Origin: Neostethus bicornis
Taxonomy: Eukaryota; Chordata; Actinopteri; Atheriniformes; Phallostethidae
DNA length: 64,000 bases
NCBI GenBank assembly: GCA_902685375.1
Contig: LR738560.1
Location: 20,796,001-20,860,000 of the forward strand
Reading direction: 5' to 3'
The notes under the pieces are model-generated. The model had not been told where the DNA came from. It worked only from the letters and a program-made list of their open reading frames with translations, and ran no database searches. Each line of letters opens with the position of its first letter. Positions within the stretch are counted from its first letter, which is position 1. A program made the translations under genes and the position numbers. Shown piece by piece: positions 32,179 through 43,823 of the stretch.

Positions 32179-34590
32179 CTTTTACTCGGATGTACTTTGT
32201 ACTGATCACTTTGATTTACTTCATGTTAAAATCCACAAACTAATGTATTCAAATCTGATGTGTTTCCTTTTTGGTCCCCTCCATTGTTAGAGGCATATCC
32301 TCAGCTTTATGATCCTGATTCTTTGTGAGTCTTTGTACGTTCTGATGATAGACTGATAAAGAGGGTGTGCAGCTTGTCGGGTCAGTCCGAGTCTACTGCA
32401 AACACTCTGTACTTTCAGAGCAGTGCTTGACCACTTTTTGTGGTGCTATGATTGGATCATTTTCTGGAGAGCTTCGTCTGGGTTTTCCAACATGGCCCAC
32501 ACCATTCTTGTGGGCACTTCCGCAGCTCTATGATCCAGAGTTCTGATGGCAGACTCAAAAAAAAATATACTGGTCTGAACGTGATAGATTTATTTGTTTA
32601 GGTTTCTTTCTCATTTCGCAATGACTGAGTCATTTTCTGTAAACTTTTGTACATAACAAAAATTTACGTAACGCTATTTTGAATGTTACGATGGTTTTAT
32701 AATGACCTCACCATTATGGGAACTTCCTCAGCTCTCTGATTCAGAGTTTTGATGACAGACTGTGAATTAAAAAGAGACTACTTGTCAGAACATCTTAGTT
32801 TTCGGGTTGTTTGTTTAGGATCATGTTTCATAATTTATGAAACACAGTCTTCTCAGCATCATCCTGATTGATCTATTGAGTTGTAATGTTTTGGAGGAGG
32901 GGTTACCTCTTGAGTCCTGATCTGTACCCTGTTAATCACAAATGGAACCATTGGCCATTTTGAGGTCCAAACTCCAAAGTTGACAAAACAGTTTCTACAT
33001 TACTTTTGTTTTAAGAGACGCTGATGATTAGACACTCTAATGTCTTTGACAACCTTCTGTCAGACTTGTTCTTTTAGAGGAAAGTTTTGTTTCCATTCGA
33101 TATATCGTCTGTGTCACAGCTTTTGCATAATATTTGATGGCTCCATCATCGTCAGTCATCTGATCAGTGAATAAATTTGAAATTCCTGCTGCAGAGACTT
33201 GTTCCGAGTGCTGGTGTTCCCCAGTCTGATCTCTAGCTTTCATTTGACATGCAGCAGTATTTTATTTACAGTAGAATTGAACGGAGTGTATCATCTTGGC
33301 CGCCGCTTCAAAAATGCATCTGAAACGTTACGTGGATAGTTGTTTTATTGATCAGTCAAAGTATTGACTTGTTGTTAAATCATGGTTTGTTAGTTACTCG
33401 GGCCTCTTGCGAGCTCTTGAGTTGGTTGGTCGGTTATCGAACCATTCACAAAGACACTATGTAAATCAGATTAAAGCTTGAAGTACATATTGGTGATTGT
33501 AACGCAATTGTTTGATTGTTTTTTCGATCTTTCATCTGTTGTGATGAACAGCATCTCTGCTCATTCCTCTGAGAAAACCCTGAGCATTTGGTGCAGCAGG
33601 ATTTCACTGCTGGACTATTTTCCCCGTTTTAAAATGTCTGCCCTCCTGAGACATTCTTTTGTTAGGGGTTCGTTTTGTTTGTGTGGATACAAGTAACTAT
33701 GTTTTGATTTTAACCACTAGTCTTGAAGTTCAGTATGTTTCTGGATCAAACCATTGAATTTGTTGTGGTTCTTCCACCACACCTGGACACTCCAGCCCTT
33801 AACGCCTATATCACAGTGCTGGTCAATTTGACCCTTTTCATGCTGACCAAAGCCTTTTTATTCTGACAATTTTGTGACTGACTCATCTTGGGTCTGAACT
33901 GGTGTGTAAAATCTGGGCTCTGATGTGTAGTAATGAAACACTTTGATTTCTTGTGTTTACTATGCTTGGATTGAAATTTAATTTTGTTTAGACATATATC
34001 GTTGACAAATGAGCTCCAGAAATTTTACAGTTAAAGAAACTGTGACACAGATTTTGAATTTGGACCTGATGCAAAAGCAGAGATTGCAGAGACAGAGGAT
34101 CCATTTGACTGAGGGCAATGTTAGAGATGGTCCAGGTTGTCAAGTGGACGAGTCTGTAGTTGTCTCTCCATCAGCTGAAAATCAAGGAATGCAGCGATCA
34201 TTGTCCAAAGAGGGGACATCAAAATATGATAACATTAAACGCTCAACATCACCACACCGAGGTAGAGTTGAGATGAGTGCCAACACAACACCTCTTTTAG
34301 TGTAGTGCTGAAAGGACCTTGTTTCATCTTAAGTTAGTTGGTGATAATTGACTGTAGCTGAGTTGGTTGATTAGGTTTTTCTTCAGTACGGATAGTCAGT
34401 GGTTCAGTTTCTGCAACCAATGGTCTCTTTAGTTGATCGATTACTGGCTGGTTAGTTTTTATAAGTTCTATATTAAGTTCAAACTGTTGTTGTTACCTTT
34501 CGATTTCTGTTTTGGGGTCAAAATTTGCAAATGAGCTGTTTCTCGACCTCCTTTCTTCCTTGCTACTTGAAGTACGTCCGAGTAAAGTAC
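32179..34590. repeat. Tandem unit U1 (about 2.41 kb)
   Basis: Nearly identical to U2 at an offset of 2404-2411 bp. In order it holds three diverged versions of a sub-module (an 'acttcctcagctctatgat' segment followed by 'gttttgatgacagac') at about 32280, 32510 and 32715; several hairpins (32454-32536, 32667-32690, 32699-32717, 33186-33257); and two short open frames (33478-33696, 34009-34305). Neither frame matches a family known to me. Near-identity extends equally through non-coding parts, so conservation of the frames says nothing about coding. Confidence 0.93.
34009..34305 (+). other. Repeated 98-codon open frame of unknown status (U1)
   Basis: The frame starts MSSRNFTVKETVTQILNLDL and is polar, with no membrane segment, signal peptide or recognised domain. 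Copies occur at 36413-36709 (98 codons) and 38228-38473 (81 codons, C-terminus replaced after a deletion). U1 and U2 differ by a single residue (Thr to Met near the C-terminus). U3 has Gln to Lys and His to Arg changes. Since the whole unit is near-identical, this could be a chance frame. I would not call it a gene without transcript evidence. Confidence 0.3.
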
Positions 34591-36994
34591 TTTTACTCAG
34601 ATGTACTTTGTACTGATCACTTTGATTTACTTCATGTTAAAATTCACAAACTAATGTATACAAATATAATGTGTTTCCTTTTTGGTCCCCTCCATTGTTA
34701 GAGGCATATCCTCAGCTTTATGATCCTGATTCTTTATGATTCTTTGTACGTTCTGATGATAGACTTGATAAAGAAGGTGCAAAGCTTGTCGGGTCAGTCT
34801 GAGTCTACTGCAAACACTCTGTACTTTCAGAGCAGTGCTTGGCCACTTTTTTTGGTGCTATGATTGGATCATTTTCTGGAGAGCTTCGTCTGGGTTTTCC
34901 AACATGGTCCCCACCATTGTTGTGGGCACTTCCGCAGCTCTATGATCCAGAGTTCTGATGGCAGACTCAAAAAAAAATATACTGGTCTGAACGTGATAGA
35001 TTTATTTGTTTAGGTTTCTTTCTCATTTCGCAATGACTGAGTTATTTTCTGTAAACTTTTGTACATAACAAAAATTTACGTAACGCTATTTTGAAATTTA
35101 CGATGGTTTTATAATGACCTCACCATTATGGGAACTTCCTCAGCTCTCTGATTCAGAGTTTTAATGACAGACTGTGAATTAAAAAGAGACTACTTGTCAG
35201 AACATCTTAGTTTTCGGGTTGTTTGTTTAGGATCATGTTTCGTAATTTATGAAACACAGTCTTCTCAGAATCATCCTGATTGATCTATTGAGTTGTAATG
35301 TTTTGGAGGAGGGGTTACCTCTTGAGTCCTGATCTCTACCCTGTTAATCACAAATGGAACCAGTGGACATTTTGAGGTCCAAACTCCAAAGTTGACAAAA
35401 CAGTTTCTACATTACTTTTGTTTTAAGAGACGCTGATGATTAGACACTCTAATGTCTTTGACAACCTTCTGTCAGACTTGTTCTTTTACAGAAAAGTTTG
35501 GTTTCCATTCGATCGTCTGTGTCATAGCTTTGCATGAATATTTGATGGCTCCATCATCGTCAGTCATCTGATCAGTGAATAAATTTGAAATTCCTGCTGC
35601 AGCGACTTGTTCCGAGTGCTGGTGTTCCCCAGTCTGATCTCTAGCTTTCATTTGACATGCAGCAGTATTTTATTTACAGTAGAATTGAACGGAGTGTTTC
35701 ATCTTGGCCGCCGCTTCAAAAATGCATCTTAAACGTTACGTGGATAGTTGTTTTATTGATCAGTCAAAGTATTGACTTGTTGTTAAATCATGGTTAGTTA
35801 CTCGGGCCTCTTGCGAGCTCTTGAGTTGGTTGGTCGGTTATCGAACCATTCACAAAGACACTATGTAAATCAGATTAAAGCTTGAAGTACATATTGGTGA
35901 TTGTAACGCAATTGTTTGATTGTTTTTTCGATCTTTCATCTGTTGTGATGAACAGCATCTCTGCTCATTCCTCTGAGAAAACCCTGAGCATTTGGTGCAG
36001 CAGGATTTCACTGCTGGACTATTTTCCCCGTTTTAAAATGTCTGCCCTCCTGAGACATTCTTTTGTTAGGGGTTCGTTTTGTTTGTGTGGATACAAGTAA
36101 CTATGTTTTGATTTTAACCACTAGTCTTGAAGTTCAGTATGTTTCTGGATCAAACCATTGAATTTGTTGTGGTTCTTCCACCACACCTGGACACTCCAGC
36201 CCTTAACGCCTATATCACAGTGCTGGTCAATTTGACCCTTTTCATGCTGACCAAAGCCTTTTTATTCCAACAATTTTGTGACTGACTCATCTTGGGTCTG
36301 AACTGGTGTGTAAAATCTGGGCTCTGATGTGTAGTAATGAAACACTATGATTTCTTGTGTTTACTATGTTTGGCTTGAAATTTAATTTTGTTTAGACATA
36401 TCTCTCTGACAAATGAGCTCCAGAAATTTTACAGTTAAAGAAACTGTGACACAGATTTTGAATTTGGACCTGATGCAAAAGCAGAGATTGCAGAGACAGA
36501 GGATCCATTTGACTGAGGGCAATGTTAGAGATGGTCCAGGTTGTCAAGTGGACGAGTCTGTAGTTGTCTCTCCATCAGCTGAAAATCAAGGAATGCAGCG
36601 ATCATTGTCCAAAGAGGGGACATCAAAATATGATAACATTAAACGGTCAACATCACCACACCGAGGTAGAGTTGAGATGAGTGCCAACATGACGCCTCTT
36701 TTAGTGTAGTGCTGAAAGGACCTTGTTTCATCTTAACTTAGTTGGTGATAATTGACTGTAGCTGAGTTGGTTGATTAGGTTTTTCTTCAGTACGGATAGT
36801 CAGTGGTTCAGTTTCTGCAACCAATGGTCTCTTTAGTTGATCGATTACTGGCTGGTTAGTTTTTATAAGTTCTATATTAAGTTCAAACTGTTGTTGTTAC
36901 CTTTCGATTTCTGTTTTGGGGTCAAAATTTGCAAATGAGCTGTTTCTCGACCTCCTTTCTTCCTTGCTACTTGAAGTACGTCCGAGTAAAGTAC
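34591..36994. repeat. Tandem unit U2 (2404 bp)
   Basis: Aligned with U1 throughout. It differs by scattered substitutions and indels of a few bases (for example loss of 'tata' in the 'cgatatatcgtc' segment). It contains second copies of the open frames (35882-36100, 36413-36709) and of the hairpins. Confidence 0.95.
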
Positions 36995-38665
36995 TTTTAC
37001 TCAGATGTACTTTGTACTGATCACTTTGATTTACTTCATGTTAAAATTCACAAACTAATGTATACAAATATATTGTGTTTCCTTTTTGGTCCCCTCCATT
37101 GTTAGAGGCATATCCTCAGCTTTATGATCCTGATTCTTTGTGAGTCTTTGTACGTTCTGATGATAGACTAATAAAGAGGGTGTGCAGCTTGTCGGGTCAG
37201 TCCGAGTCTACTGCAAACACTCTGTACTTTCAGAGCAGTGCTTGGCCACTTTTTTTGGTGCTATGATTGGATCATTTTCTGGAGAGCTTCGTCTGGGTTT
37301 TCCAACATAGTCCCCACCATTGTTGGGTTTTCCAACATAGTCCCCACCATTGTTGTGGGCACTTCCGCAGCTCTATGATCCAGAGTTCTGATGGCAGACT
37401 CAAAAAAAAATATACTGGTCTGAACGTGATAGATTTATTTGTTTAGGTTTCTTTCTCATTTCGCAATGACTGAGTCATTTTCTGTAAACTTTTGTACATA
37501 ACAAAAATTTACGTAACGCTATTTTGAATGTTACGATGGTTTTATAATGACCTCACCATTATGGGAACTTCCTCAGCTCTCTGATTCAGAGTTTTGATGA
37601 CAGACTGTGAATTAAAAAGAGACTACTTGTCAGAACATCTTAGTTTTCGGGTTGTTTGTTTAGGATCATGTTTCATAATTTATGAAACACAGTCTTCTCA
37701 GCATCATCCTGATTGATCTATTGAGTTGTAATGTTTTGGAGGAGGGGTTACCTCTTGAGTCCTGATCTGTACCCTGTTAATCACAAATGGAACCAGTGGA
37801 CATTTTGAGGTCCAAACTCCAAAGTTGACAAAACAGTTTCTACATGACTTTTGTTTTAAGAGACGCTGATGATTAGACACTCTAATGTCTGTGACAACCT
37901 TCTGTCAGACTTGTTCTTTTAGAGAAAAGTTTGGTTTCCATTCGATCGTCTGTGTCATAGCTTTGCATGAATATTTGATGGCTCCATCATCGTCAGTCAT
38001 CTGATCAGTGAATAAATTTGAAATTCCTGCTGCAGCGACTTGTTCCGAGTGCTGGTGTTCCCCAGTCTGATCTCTAGCTTTCATTTGACATGCAGCAGTA
38101 TTTTATTTACAGTAGAATTGAACGGAGTGTATCATCTTGGCCGCCGCTTCAAAAATGCATCTTAAACGATGCATCTTACTTTGTTTGGCTGTAAATTTAA
38201 TTTTGTTTAGACATATCTCTCTGACAAATGAGCTCCAGAAATTTTACAGTTAAAGAAACTGTGACACAGATTTTGAATTTGGACCTGATGCAAAAGAAGA
38301 GATTGCAGAGACAGAGGATCCGTTTGACTGAGGGCAATGTTAGAGATGGTCCAGGTTGTCAAGTGGACGAGTCTGTAGTTGTCTCTCCATCAGCTGAAAA
38401 TCAAGGAATGCAGCGATCATTGTCCAAAGAGGGGACATCAAAATATGATAACATAGCTGAGTTGGTTGATTAGGTTTTTCTTCAGTAGGGATAGTCAGTG
38501 GTTCAGTTTCTGCAACCAATGGTCTCTTTAGTTGATCGATTACTGGCTGGTTAGTTTTTATAAGTTCTATATTAAGTTCAAACTGTTGTTGGCACCTTTC
38601 GATTTCTGTTTTGGGGTCAAAATTTGCAAATGAGCTGTTTCTCGACCTTCTTTCTTCCTTGCTAC
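36995..38665. repeat. Tandem unit U3 (internally deleted, about 1.65 kb)
   Basis: Matches U2 but lacks about 635 bp: position 38167 joins sequence equivalent to 35731 and 36366 of U2. It lacks a further 120 bp near 38453, which truncates the open frame. It carries an extra tandem duplication of about 36 bp at 37284-37355 ('tgggttttccaacatagtcc' twice). Confidence 0.93.
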
Positions 38666-40200
38666 TTCGTGTTCCAGATTAATACAGAAATATTATATTT
38701 CAGAAACTCTTGGCGTTTCAACTTTAGCTTTCCAGATGGGTCAGTCCAGTCTGAAAACCCTCTTTTTGTATTTCATGAGCAGGGTTTGGGCCCTCTTTTT
38801 GGTTCATCGATGATTGGATCCTTTAAATCTTGCCACTATTTTGCAATTTACCTTGGTTTTCCTTCATGGACTCACCATTGTTGTGGGCACTTCCTCAGCT
38901 CGATGCTTCAGAGTTTTGATGACAGACTCTCATGGAGGAAGATGTGAATCAGAAAGTAGATACAGGTCTAACGGTGTTGGTTTTGGGTTGTTTCTTCTGG
39001 ATCATGTCTCGTTCCATAAAAATCATTCAGTCTTCTCAGCATCATCCTGACTGATTCTAATAACTGATGTTTGCTGGAGGGGCAACCTTGTCAGACCTGA
39101 TCTTTACCCAGATAAAAACACAACGGAGCCTGTGGCCATTTTGAGTTCCAAAATTGAGAAACAGTTTCTATGTTACTTTTGCAAAGAGAAAAATGTGTTT
39201 CAGAACAAAGCTGATAATGAAAACCCCGATCTCGTTACTTCAAGATTTGTTCATTTTTATTCTCATCTCTGTAGTCAGAGAGTCTTTGGGAAGCAGTTTG
39301 TTTTCTAGTTTGTGTCGTATTTTTTGGCGGGTTTCTTTGTACGTCTGTACGTGGTGAAATCTGTAAAATGAAATTCCTGCTGCAGAGACTTATTCAGATT
39401 GCTGGCGTTCGCTGAACGCAATCACATCGCTCGCTTCCACTTGGCTTGCGGCAGTATTTTATTTGATGTAGGATTTCACAGAAAGAATCCGACATCGTCG
39501 CTGCCAGGTGGAGATGTTTATAGGTTTTATATGTGATTGAATCTTTGGACGCAGCTTAAGAAATTAATTTTAAAATGTTACTTGAAAAGTTGGTGTTTTA
39601 TTGATAAGTTGTACTGACTTGTTGCTAAATGATAAGTTCCTTATATGTTGCTGATTTGTAATAATTGTTTTGATTTGATGTAAATTGACTAAAGAGTTTG
39701 GAGTTTAAAGTAAAGTTATGGAATGTGTTCAAGACGTCTTTCGTAACTTGTCTGGATCAAAATTAAACTCCTGACGACAGTGAGGTTTAGCAAGCAGAGT
39801 TGAGCAGTCCAAGGTTCTTTAATCATTAGTTTTTGAATGAGAACAATTTATATTCATTAAGTTCTTGTTTTATCCAACGATCAGCAGCCAAACACCTGCA
39901 GAATGACTGTTTTTTGTTCTTTAAACTTTTGTTTTCCTTTGATTGGATCCTTTGCTGGAAACCTTCATTCGTAACAAAATGATCTGTTTAAACAAGTCCT
40001 ACATTCTTAATGCTCGTTGTGAATCTAAAAGTGGCTTCTGTTTTCTTTCCACTCATATTGCACAATCTGGTCTTCGCTAGCATCATCCTGGATGATCCTA
40101 AGGAGTTGGTGTTTGGTTAACGGCTGTACCTTCTGAGTCCTAATCTTTACCCAGGTGTCCGCATACTTTTGCGAAGGGAAGGGAGGTCAGTAACGAAATG
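38666..40200. repeat. Older diverged copies of the unit
   Basis: Landmarks recur in order but are strongly diverged: 'gatgattggatcc', 'gtgggcacttcctcagctcg' and 'gagttttgatgacagactc' (38805-38930), 'cttctcagcatcatcctgac' (39034), 'attcctgctgcagagactta' (39373), a 'gttttattgataagt' segment (39595), then again 'gattggatcctttgctgg' (39939) and 'agcatcatcctggatgatcc' (40080). This implies at least one and a half further units that are much older than U1-U3. Confidence 0.7.
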
Positions 40201-41689
40201 CAGGAATGCTTTGCCTTCAAGTTCTTTTGTATACAGTGTGCCACTATAGGAGACACTGTAGAGCCCATCGCTCGGCCGTGCTGCTGTTATTTTGTGTTTT
40301 ACGCAGGTGAAACATCCATGTGTGTTTTTCTGTTGATTAATTATTTACATCATCTCCACTGCTTTAGATCAGGACTCTGCAACCTTCAACTTTCAAATCT
40401 CTGGAATCTGCAAAAAGCTTCCACAAGACTCTTATTATCAACATTGAAACTGAAACCTTCAAACTTAAACAGAAAAATGCCAAGTTTTCCTTTGTTTATT
40501 ACAATAAAATTACAGATAACATTCCATCATTATTTCCATTTACTGTCTTTGTAAACACACATCCATCCGGGCAGTTTTCAATCCGTGATACAGTAGGAAT
40601 TTCGTACTGTTGGAAAGCCGATGTCGTAAAAATACATTGTTCACTACTGCTTCTAGGCAGCCCAGAGACCACACTGGACTCACCTCTTCACCCTTCTTCA
40701 CTCTCCAACACACAACCACATCTCTGGGTGCCTACTGCTCCCCTAGCAGTGGGCAACACAGAGGAGACTTTCGATAATTCTACTATTTAAATTAATTTGA
40801 TTTTAGGAAACACAACCAGAAAGTTTCTCATGTTAAAATGTTTAAAAGATGTGTAGAGCTCAGTAGCTCCGGATTTTTTTTATTGTTTCTTGAACAATAA
40901 CAAACCTCCTTCCTGCCATGCTGGCTATAAGTATGTTTTCCTGTGTTGATGCTCAAAGAGCCCCGATCGGTACCGATGAAGAGATCCTGTTCCTCTCAGA
41001 TTGTAAAGTTCAGATAAAAGCAGGGCTGCTTGTGGAAAAATAGTTTTCCTGCTGATTGATCTAAGCGTTGTATCCTCCTGGCAACAGGGGGTCTGGAGGG
41101 TATGTGATGCATGACAACGACGTTTTAAGGGTTACTCTGATTTAAAGTGAGATTCTGCTTGTGTGTGAGGAAAGCCAGATGTTTGAAATGTTGCTGATGT
41201 TGGACTGGTCTCACTTTGATGTGAATTACTCATGCAGGACACAGCGGCTTCTCCTTCACGCCACTTTCCATTTCAAAGTTATCAGTTTGGACCGTTTCAC
41301 AGCCGGCTAATAAAGGCGACAGACGCTTCTGTAAACGCCAGCGAGACTAACGGCAGGACAGGAATGCAGATTATCTCTGATTCAGTCCAAATTCATTTCA
41401 GAGCCTTCTTTATACAGTTAATCTAATGTAATGACCAAAATCAGCACCGTGTAAACATAACCAACCAGAACCAGTCTCTTTTTCTAGGAGGAAAATCTCC
41501 TAAAGATTGGAGGAAAAAATGAAATGTTTCTGGTTGGGATAGAGATCCTTTACCAAGAGGAACAGGCAGGACTGGGATTCAAAATGTAAATTCTACACCA
41601 AACGTTTCCACTTGTGGGACACAATCTGTTTTAGAATTCCCTTAAAAGCCAAACGAGAGGATGTCTGGGTTCGCACATCTGATCACCTA
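40201..41689. other. Unassigned non-coding stretch
   Basis: No gene recognised. The 118-codon open frame at 40198-40554 has no motif and a composition expected for AT-rich DNA. Confidence 0.45.
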
Positions 41690-42096
41690 TGTATTTTACG
41701 GTGGAGCTGTAAAGTTGTGTGGACGGCTGGGGTGTGGGTGGTGCAGCATGGTGGTGGGAAAGTACTTAATATGCACGGACTCCTTGTTGGTGGTTCAGGC
41801 TCTGGGGCACTGGGAAGGGTGAGGTGTCATCAGGGTTTATTTTGGAATATTTTCAATATGGTGTTGGAGCTGATGGGTGCCACGTTGTTTATGTGGGTTC
41901 CGTGTCATTCTGAGATTGGGGGAATGAGTGGGTGGATGTCGTGACGAAGAGGGGGGTTCATGGTTCCGTCTCAGGGGGAGGCGAAAGAGTTGATCTGGAA
42001 GGGGTTAGTGCAGCAGTTGGAGTGGGAGTCGGAGGTAAAAGGGCGACAGTTGTATGCTGTACAGAGGACGGTGGGAGTGACTGTGCCACCAGCGGG
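41690..42096 (+). pseudogene. LINE RNase H region, left part (outermost nest layer)
   Basis: The plus strand encodes a GATLFMWVPCHSEIGG stretch and, after a one-base frame change, NEWVDVVTKRGVHGSVS. This resembles the C-terminal part of a retroelement RNase H (VPGH-GI-GNE-AD pattern). The reading continues to RQLYAVQRTVG and is then cut by a hAT insertion at 42097. The rest of the C-terminal region resumes at 47721. It is a non-LTR element of a clade with RNase H and is distinct from LINE-A. Confidence 0.6.
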
Positions 42097-42419
42097 CAGA
42101 GGTGTCAAAAGTACTAACATTTTTTACTCAAGAAGTATAGATACCGAGTTAAAAACTACTTTAGTAAAATAAGTATTAGCTGAAGTTTTTGACTCAAGTA
42201 AAGGGTAACCTATTGTCAAAACTACTTAAAGTAGAAAATTAATTTTCAGAAAAAACGGAACATGCTTCAAGGAGCAAAAATTATAAACCAGAAACATTTT
42301 TTCTAATAACGTTTATTTGGAAATTGATTAACGAACACAATCAAATTATTAACATAAGCAAAGCATTATGTAACACCTGGCAGCTACGAAGCTTCACTCT
42401 GCATCACCGCCAAAAAAAA

Positions 42420-42545
42420 GAAATCACCTAAAGACTTCGTTGAGCTGTAAACGTAGCTGATTCTCAAAGTTCTTAGAGGTAGTTCATGCTCTTCTCAGGC
42501 TAAAGATGCATTCGGCAAGACTGAACAGTCTTTCACAGGCTGCTG
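42420..42545 (-). pseudogene. hAT transposase C-terminal remnant (layer 2)
   Basis: The minus strand reads AACERLFSLAECIFSLRRA and, after a stop, TTSKNFENQL. The ERLFSLA segment is the conserved hAT C-terminal motif. At least one stop and the missing middle exons make it non-functional. Confidence 0.75.
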
Positions 42546-42605
42546 AGGTTGGGAGTGATTCTCCCACAACTTTGGTTGCTTTATGGGCGAGCCAGCAAAT
42601 AATGT

Positions 42606-42863
42606 GTGGATGAGCTCCTTTTTAAGGTTTGTTGCTGGTACCTTTCCAGCTTTGTGGGTGTTTCTTCTATGGAGAAACAGATTGAGAGTTATGTCATTTC
42701 TCTGGACTCACCAACTCAGATTACCTTGTACTGTGGTGGTAATGTCATGGTTGAAGTTCATACGAGTCAGGGATTGGATCCACTGGTCTACGCTACTATG
42801 TTGTTATTACTTCAAGAACCAGAAGCCAGATCAACATGTGGAGGTGAGCTTAGTTATATGTGA
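42606..42863 (+). other. Open frame of unknown origin inside hAT layer 2
   Basis: 85 codons, with KQIESYVISLDSPTQITLYC and VMVEVHTSQGLDPLVYATML. It lies antisense to the hAT transposase and ends in a GTGAGC donor-like site after CGG, mirroring the donor context at about 43571. No family recognised. It may be a captured fragment or chance. Confidence 0.3.
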
Positions 42864-43553
42864 GAAAATGTGATTTGAATCAGGATAATAATAATTATAC
42901 AATCATAATTCAGTAACATTATGATGTTAAAATATGGACACACAAAGTACTGGTGTTTTCTTCCTTCTGAGTTTATAATATTTGCCCAAGTGTTTTAAAG
43001 AAAACCCAACACACACTATGGTTTAGTAACAGGAACCAGAAGTCATTTAATCACAAATCAGTTTATCTTTTGATCGAACGAGATGTCTCATCTCAAGAGA
43101 TATCCTATTAGGAGGATTTCTTTTATCCTCATCTAAAAATACTAAGTTTAATGTACAGAGAAAGCAGAGTAGCACCTCAAGCTTTCGTTGCTGTGTTCCC
43201 AGATCCACGAGCTTAGCTACATCTAGCTTCTTCCTTTCACCTGTGATGGAGCAGCACCGTGTGCAATTCTCAACTATCGTCAGATAAAAATCTCTGAAAA
43301 TGTACAAACACAATAAATGAATGAACAAGTCCAACAGGACGACATAAAAAAACGTTCCTACTCTCAGTTGCAGACATTTATTTCATTGTAAAGCAGACAA
43401 TATTCCATATCGCAACGATATAAAGTCACACATCTTTCAAAACTCTCAATAATAACTGAACAGAGAGCTAACCAAACAAAGTTCAATAGCTAGTAGGTGA
43501 AATCCGTACGCATGTGCTTCTACGTTTTAACAGGTTGATTATTCATTATTTGG

Positions 43554-43823
43554 TTAGTAATATGTTTTCAGCTTACCTCCACATGTTTCCTCAAATTTGA
43601 AGGCGAAGTGTTTCAACGTCATGAGCTCATGCTTTTTGGAGAAGCAGAGCTTGCAAAGCTTGTCAGGTTTTCGCCCAACGATGTCAAAAATCTCTTCCAA
43701 ATAAAGCCACGGGAGGGCTAGACCAGGTCCCCGTTGGGTCTCATCATCTGGTTTATGGTCCCGGGTATCCGCGCTCGTAGATGGCTGGCTCATTTCTGTT
43801 TTAGCAGAAGCTCCTTCTTTCAC
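43554..43823 (-). pseudogene. hAT N-terminal BED-like exon (layer 2)
   Basis: An 89-codon minus-strand frame with a Ser/Thr/Asp-rich N-terminus, then PWLYLEEIFDIVGRK, LCKLCFSKKHELM and LKHFAFKFEETCGG. This spacing of Cys and His pairs resembles a BED zinc finger. The frame meets a donor-like GTAAGC right after the CGG residues, so an intron is likely. Confidence 0.6.

Noticed and set aside
32340..33020. C/D-box snoRNAs from the recurring TGATGA motifs in the 2.4-kb units
   Set aside because: TGATGA occurs often, but I could not find a matching CTGA box with a terminal stem at the right distance in all copies.
32179..38665. miR-430-type microRNA cluster, as found in tandem in fish
   Set aside because: I looked for the AAGTGCT/AAATGCT seed context in hairpin arms and did not find it in the units.
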